Below, piece after piece: positions 59,660 to 64,000 of a DNA stretch of 64,000 nucleotides. The stretch's first letter is position 1. Each line of letters starts with the position of its first letter. This stretch comes from Portulaca oleracea. Its lineage: Eukaryota > Streptophyta > Magnoliopsida > Caryophyllales > Portulacaceae. The stretch is taken from assembly GCA_029582165.1 (NCBI GenBank), contig CM055873.1, positions 44,013,295 to 44,077,294 of the forward strand, read 5' to 3'. The notes beneath the pieces are model-generated. The model did not search any database, was not told where the DNA came from, and saw only the letters and a list, made by a program, of their open reading frames with translations. The position numbers and the translations under genes were made by a program.

Positions 59660-62120
59660 GAATTAAAATTACTCATGCTTAATCATCCAGTCGAGTACAA
59701 TATACATATCACAATGCAAATTCATATTCACCATAATTTTCATTGATCATATCACAAAATTATATCAAAAACTCATAAACCCTATACCTCCTAAACATAT
59801 ATACAAAACATACAAAATTCATATCACAAATTCCATTTCAATCACTACTATTTTCGTTATTCATATCGCAAATTTATATCAAAAATTCATAAAAACATAC
59901 ATAATTCATATCATAAAACCCTATTTTTCACCGTAATTTTCGTTATTCATAACAAAAATTTTATATCAAAAAATTCATACCATAAACCTCCTAAATATAC
60001 AAAACATACAAAATTCATATCACACATTCATATTCACCATATTTTTTCGTTATTCACATATATATATCATATATTTATGTCCAAAATTCATAAAAATCAT
60101 AATTCTAAAACATATAAAACATCCAAAATTAATATCACAAATTCATATTCATTATATTTTTCGGTTATATATATATCACAAATTTATAACAAAAATTACA
60201 AAAGAACATAACCCTAATAATTTAAAAAACAACAATAATTAATAAAATTACCTAAATTTTGTGAATTGAAATGCTCTTTCGTTGAATCTTCTCTTCAACC
60301 TCTCGATTTTTCTCTCTTCCGATCCGTTCAAAAATGGCGAACAAGAGAATTTCTCCATTTTTGAACAGACTGGCGTCTGTTTTACCCAGAATGGCGTCTG
60401 TTTAGTGTTAAACAGACGCCAATAGGGTTTAATATTAAAAAAAAATATATAAGAAATAGCCTCACAGCAGCCGAGAAAGCAGCTGCACTTTGGCGTCTGT
60501 TTGCTCCTAAATCAGACGCCATTTTACACATTATTTTAAAAAAAAATACGTTTGGGCGTCTGACGTCTAAACAGACGCCATTTGACGGACGCATAATGAC
60601 CCCAATTCTACTAGTGAATTGAGTGATTGAATGTAACAATCTCACCCTACATCTTGCAATTTAGAGAGACAAATTCCAATTAATTACCCATAATTTAAAA
60701 ATCGTTCGTTGCCTATTATTTCATTGGAAATAAGCATGTGACATTACTTTATTCATAAACAATATTGTATAAGTCGAAAATGGAAGGGAAACGACCTTTA
60801 ATACCATATCGTACATTTATTACCATGTCATAAATGATAGGGCAAAACTCACTAAACCCTATACACAAATATCAAATCTCCTACATAACTACATATGATC
60901 CATGCAAAATATTATCTATGCACATATGATGCTTGAATGAATTCCTTAATGCATGTAGTGTGTTAGTAAAAAATATTCCACTTAATTCTATGAACAATCT
61001 CCATTATACACAACTGACATTAAAAAAATTTTCTTCTATTGCGAGCTTCCTAAATTCTAGCAATGTAGCTTTGATGTTTCACCTTTAGTGCCACTCGTAC
61101 ACCAAGAGAACCTGCTCGGATTCACATTAACATATCATTAATAGAAGGTAGATTATTTACAACTTGTCAAAATATAAACTAAGACAAAAGAATTAGGATT
61201 TAGATATGATGGAAAAACGACATTTCACTCTTACACAGGCATACCTTTGTGTGGTTGTATAGGTGACCAACACCTTGAATAACAATGTATCACATAAAAC
61301 CCCACAAATTATTGGAAAAATATCAATCAATCAACCCAACCCTAAAGACTAAATCAATTTAAATTTGAGAGATATGCATAGTCTTGTTGTAAGTGTATTT
61401 TAAACAATCCAAAGAATAATCACAACAAACAAATATTTTACGGGTACACAATTGTTCAATCTGATGAAACATAGAGAAACAAATATTAGGTAGCATCAAT
61501 ATCTAAAGTATATTCTCCAGGCCTGACGTAAAAATTCCTCCAGCAAGAAAATGAAAACAAAAGCAGACAATATATCTCCTGTATCAAAATTTGGTTGCAA
61601 TGTTATATATAAAGTTCTATATGGATACTGCTCTTGGTTTGTGGATAGGTTTCGGAAGCATTCAGAAAACCCTGAAGGTGCCAAATCTCGAGTAGTAATT
61701 TGTTAAAATCAGAGAGAAATTGATATGCATATTGCTCTTGGTTTGGATTGATTTAAATATAATTATTAGTTTGAATGGCCTTTGCTTGAATCATTATCAT
61801 TGTAATCCATTTTTTCACTTTAAGTGGAAAGATATATACTCAAAAAATACCTACTTAATCATAATTAACTGTCAAGTCCTTTAAATTTTCCTTTGAAGGA
61901 AGAAAGTAGGAACATAGTCTTGAACCACATCAACCAATCAATGCAAATAATATTATAGTGTTCTGAATTGTTGTTTTGACTTTTTATATTTGACTTTTAA
62001 CCCGCTTAATTTCATTTCTGGATTCGCCACTGATTATACTCCGACTTTCTATTTCTTCGAAGATACGACAATGATGCATGTGGTATAGTTGAACTTCCAC
62101 TATTAATGTTAGTCAAACTT

Positions 62121-62516
62121 AGATTATTGGATGATAATACATTGAACTTTAGGGGTATTGGACAATAATGCACTAAACTTTTTTTTTGAACTCTAATACA
62201 CTGAACTTTGAGGGTATTAGACAACAATGCACTCAGACCAATTCAGCTGGTGGTTGACGCGGTGGCTGTCCTACTTTGAGGTGTCGTTTTTTGTCATCAT
62301 GTTTATGTGTGCTTTCTTACAAAAAAAAAAATTCTGAAAAAAATAGAAAAACAACACCTCAAAGTAGGACAGTCACCGTGTCAACTACCAACTGAATTGG
62401 TGTGAGTGCATTATTGTCCAATACCCTCAAAGTTCAGTGTATTAGAGTCCAAAAAAAAGTTCAGTGCACTATTGTCCAATACCCCTAAAGTTCAGTGTAT
62501 TATCATCCAATAATCC
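62121..62516. mobile_element. Mutator-like MITE, 9-bp TSD (8/9)
   Basis: Flanks GTCAAACTT (62112-62120) and GTAAAACTT (62517-62525). Arms of ~150 bp: AGATTATTGGATGATAATAC.. and reversed GGATTATTGGATGATAATAC. 396 bp, non-coding. Confidence 0.9.
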
Positions 62517-62584
62517 GTAAAACTTTGACTTTTAAGTATTTGAATTTTTGGAGTGTTATAGAACGATATCAGAGCTCTAGGTTT

Positions 62585-62880
62585 AGCCTATTAGCTCCTA
62601 GAGTCAATTCAGCGTCAAGCTCGAGCCTTGACTTTGAAAGCTCGACGAGCTTTGAGTAAAGCTCGAGCCATTTTTCTAACCGAGTCGAGCCCAGATCTTG
62701 ACTTTAAAAAATCGGAGAACTTCGAGTCAAACTCGAGCCATTTTTCTAACCGAGTTGAACCCGATCTTGACTTTAAAAGCTTGGCGAGCTTCGAGTCGAG
62801 CTCCAGCCATTTTCTTAACTGAGCTAAACCCGAGCCTAAGAGGGCTCAACTCGAGCTCGACTTGCTTACACCCCTTATTT
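62585..62880. mobile_element. hAT-type element right end with tandem AGCTCGAGCC units
   Basis: Three ~66-bp units (CTTGACTTTRAAAG...GAGCCATTTTTCTAACCGAG) end in GACTTGCTTACACCCCTTA, whose reverse complement TAAGGGGTGTAAGC is a frequent plant hAT start. The other end is absent. Confidence 0.5.
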
Positions 62881-63106
62881 CACTAGCCAAAAAAGTAACT
62901 TATAAATTATTTTATTTAGAGTTCTCATCGACAACTGGCTGAGTCACTGTTATCGGTTAGTCCAATGCTTGACCGGTTGGTTTGTTCATGGACCGATCAG
63001 TTTTTCAATCTAGTCTTCGGCCTTCAAAAAATGCCCCGTTCGGTTTTGAATCCGTCGATTCAATCCTGAATCAATGAACAACCCTTATCCTAGATCGCAT
63101 TTTTTA

Positions 63107-63224
63107 TGAACAAGAAGAATAGGGCCCTTAAGCAGGTCATGTTTGGGCTTCCAGCCAACATTTACCAACTTGGTTCAGCTTTGCTTAAACAAGAAGAATA
63201 GGGCCCTTAAGCAAGTCATATAAT
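63107..63224. repeat. 80-bp-spaced direct duplication
   Basis: AACAAGAAGAATAGGGCCCT followed by TAAGCARGTCAT occurs at about 63109 and again at 63188, just upstream of the NEDD1-like gene. Confidence 0.85.
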
Positions 63225-63354
63225 TTCGAATTTCAAAATTGGAAAATTCACATTCACAACAAGAATAGGACTCAATTATCAACTCAGATTTCCGGTTCCA
63301 ATACTTTTTCCGTCACGTACCTACCGGAGTTTCGAGTGAGACACGCCTGCGCAA

Positions 63355-63717
63355 ATGGTGCTGTTGGCGGCGAGCGGCGGAGACACCGTGAAGTTTTTCA
63401 ACATCTCCGTCGACTCCAGCGATCCGTGCACTCTTAGTTACACTCCCTCCCCAGGTTCCCAAGTTAACTCTATCAAGTAGAATCATACGAGATAGTGAGT
63501 AGCAATCCCTTTTTACTTCCCTAGTAGCTCGTAAATCAATATGAATTGATTCTTAGTTCTGATCTTTCGACTTTTTGAAATTTGAATTTTTGGGGTTGGG
63601 CGGATTTGGTGGTTTGCGAGTGCCGGCGACGATAAGAAGATTACGTTGTACCGTAAAAATTGGCAGAGTATGAGCACCATGCTAGTTTCAGCTACTGATT
63701 CCGGTGACAACATTGAG
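63355..63717 (+). pseudogene. NEDD1-like WD40 gene, first exons, decayed
   Basis: The ATG at 63355 opens [20 protein letters not shown] followed by [18 protein letters not shown], the start of plant NEDD1/GCP-WD (first WD40 blade). NEDD1 recruits gamma-tubulin complexes to microtubules. The next codon is TAG (63478-63480) where the family has Trp, followed by NHT. A second exon segment (about 63612-63717) gives FASAGDDKKITLYRKNWQSM and ends at NIE|GTAGGT; an extra T in GTGGTTTGCG breaks its frame just before. The remaining exons lie beyond the window. An LTR inserted in the following intron. Two lesions within 120 codons make a pseudogene likely, though sequencing error cannot be excluded. 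Confidence 0.75.
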
Positions 63718-63789
63718 GTAGGTTTTTTTTCTTTCTGCTCTTCCATTCTGTTGAGGTGTATAAACCATGGATTTTTGGTGTATAATCCC

Positions 63790-64000
63790 TGTTGGATATA
63801 TTTCAAGAGTATAAGATAGTTATATAGCCTAAAGATTAAAGTATAGCAAGTATAAAGATCATATATAAGTGAAACAATAAGAATATGATCAACAAGGGTG
63901 AAACAGGAAGCAACACGGGTCGTGTTGCCTTCCAGAGAGCAAGGAAACAATTCCTGCGCTCAACATGGGTCGTGTTGAGCCAACACGGACCGTGTTGAAG
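63790..64000. mobile_element. LTR (same family as 50301), runs off window
   Basis: Starts TGTTGGATATATTTCAAGAG and matches the first ~210 bases of the solo LTR at 50301-51059, including the CAACACGGGTCGTGTTG palindromes. Whether it is solo or the 5' LTR of a full element cannot be seen. Confidence 0.88.

Larger units (their letters stand above)
52961..60616 (-). mobile_element. Complete but defective CACTA (En/Spm) transposon
   Basis: Both ends are CACTAGTAGAATT in inverted orientation, flanked by AAT (52958-52960 and 60617-60619), the 3-bp duplication of this superfamily. Subterminal regions carry many GGCGTCTG / CAGACGCC units in both orientations. It encodes, on the minus strand, a TNP2-like transposase (57670-59659) then a TnpA-like protein (54609-56716), the usual gene pair; both are damaged. 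Confidence 0.95.
52256..62032. mobile_element. hAT-like element carrying a nested CACTA
   Basis: Termini CAGTGGCGGATTTAGC and (reversed) CAGTGGCGAATCCAGA. Flanks ATTATACA (52248-52255) and ATTATACT (62033-62040) agree at 7 of 8 bases, as expected for an old hAT duplication. Without the 7.66-kb CACTA the element is ~2.1 kb and has no recognisable hAT transposase; 60620-62020 contains only short frames. Confidence 0.72.

Noticed and set aside
58140..59746. Plus-strand open frames up to 225 codons
   Set aside because: Antisense shadows of the TNP2-like transposase, which has the recognisable domains.

Overview
This window is AT-rich nuclear DNA of a flowering plant, most likely a eudicot; the family is not resolved from sequence alone. 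The basis is spliced genes with plant-type introns, a heavy-metal-associated isoprenylated plant protein (HIPP) pair, a plant L1-type LINE with a DUF4283/CCHC ORF1, a CACTA (En/Spm) element with TNP2- and TnpA-like genes, and many MITEs. There are no bacterial operons, CRISPR arrays or recognisable rRNA/tRNA genes. Most single open frames are chance frames in AT-rich or repeat DNA.

Layout. 1-4.1 kb: nested MITEs and a probable non-autonomous Helitron. 4.5-5.1 kb: two exons of an RPA70-like OB-fold gene fragment (minus). 6.4-11.9 kb: hairpins, a 1-kb fold-back and two Stowaway-type MITEs. 11.9-13 kb: a decayed Ty3/gypsy protease region, followed by repeat-like non-coding DNA to about 17 kb. 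18-18.8 kb: right end of a CACTA element. 19.7-25.1 kb: a tandem pair of HIPP genes separated by a hAT-type MITE. 25.4-34.1 kb: a chain of (TA)n tracts alternating with two LINE copies and several long-terminal-inverted-repeat MITEs. 34.4-45.1 kb: gene relics (including a GH19 chitinase exon) and many MITEs, one of which contains a Helitron. 45.9-49.8 kb: a 4-kb segment bounded by ~200-bp inverted repeats. 50-51 kb: a CACTA end carrying a solo LTR. 52.26-62.03 kb: a hAT-like element that contains a complete but defective 7.66-kb CACTA transposon. 63.35-64 kb: first exons of a decayed NEDD1-like WD40 gene with a new LTR in an intron.

The only gene-like loci that could still be expressed are the HIPP pair. 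The second copy has a TATA box and all three exons, but one extra T removes its isoprenylation box. The first keeps the CVIC box but I cannot find its first exon. The remaining coding sequence is transposon-derived or broken.

The most informative structure is insertion history. A MITE family with GG(G)A...TTGG termini makes perfect 9-bp target duplications where it lands in unique DNA, so it is Mutator-like, and it repeatedly sits in (TA)n tracts. Both LINE copies also end in CAAA(TA)n rather than poly(A) and are bordered by TA tracts on both sides. Helitron, hAT, CACTA and LTR insertions can be ordered from their target-site duplications.
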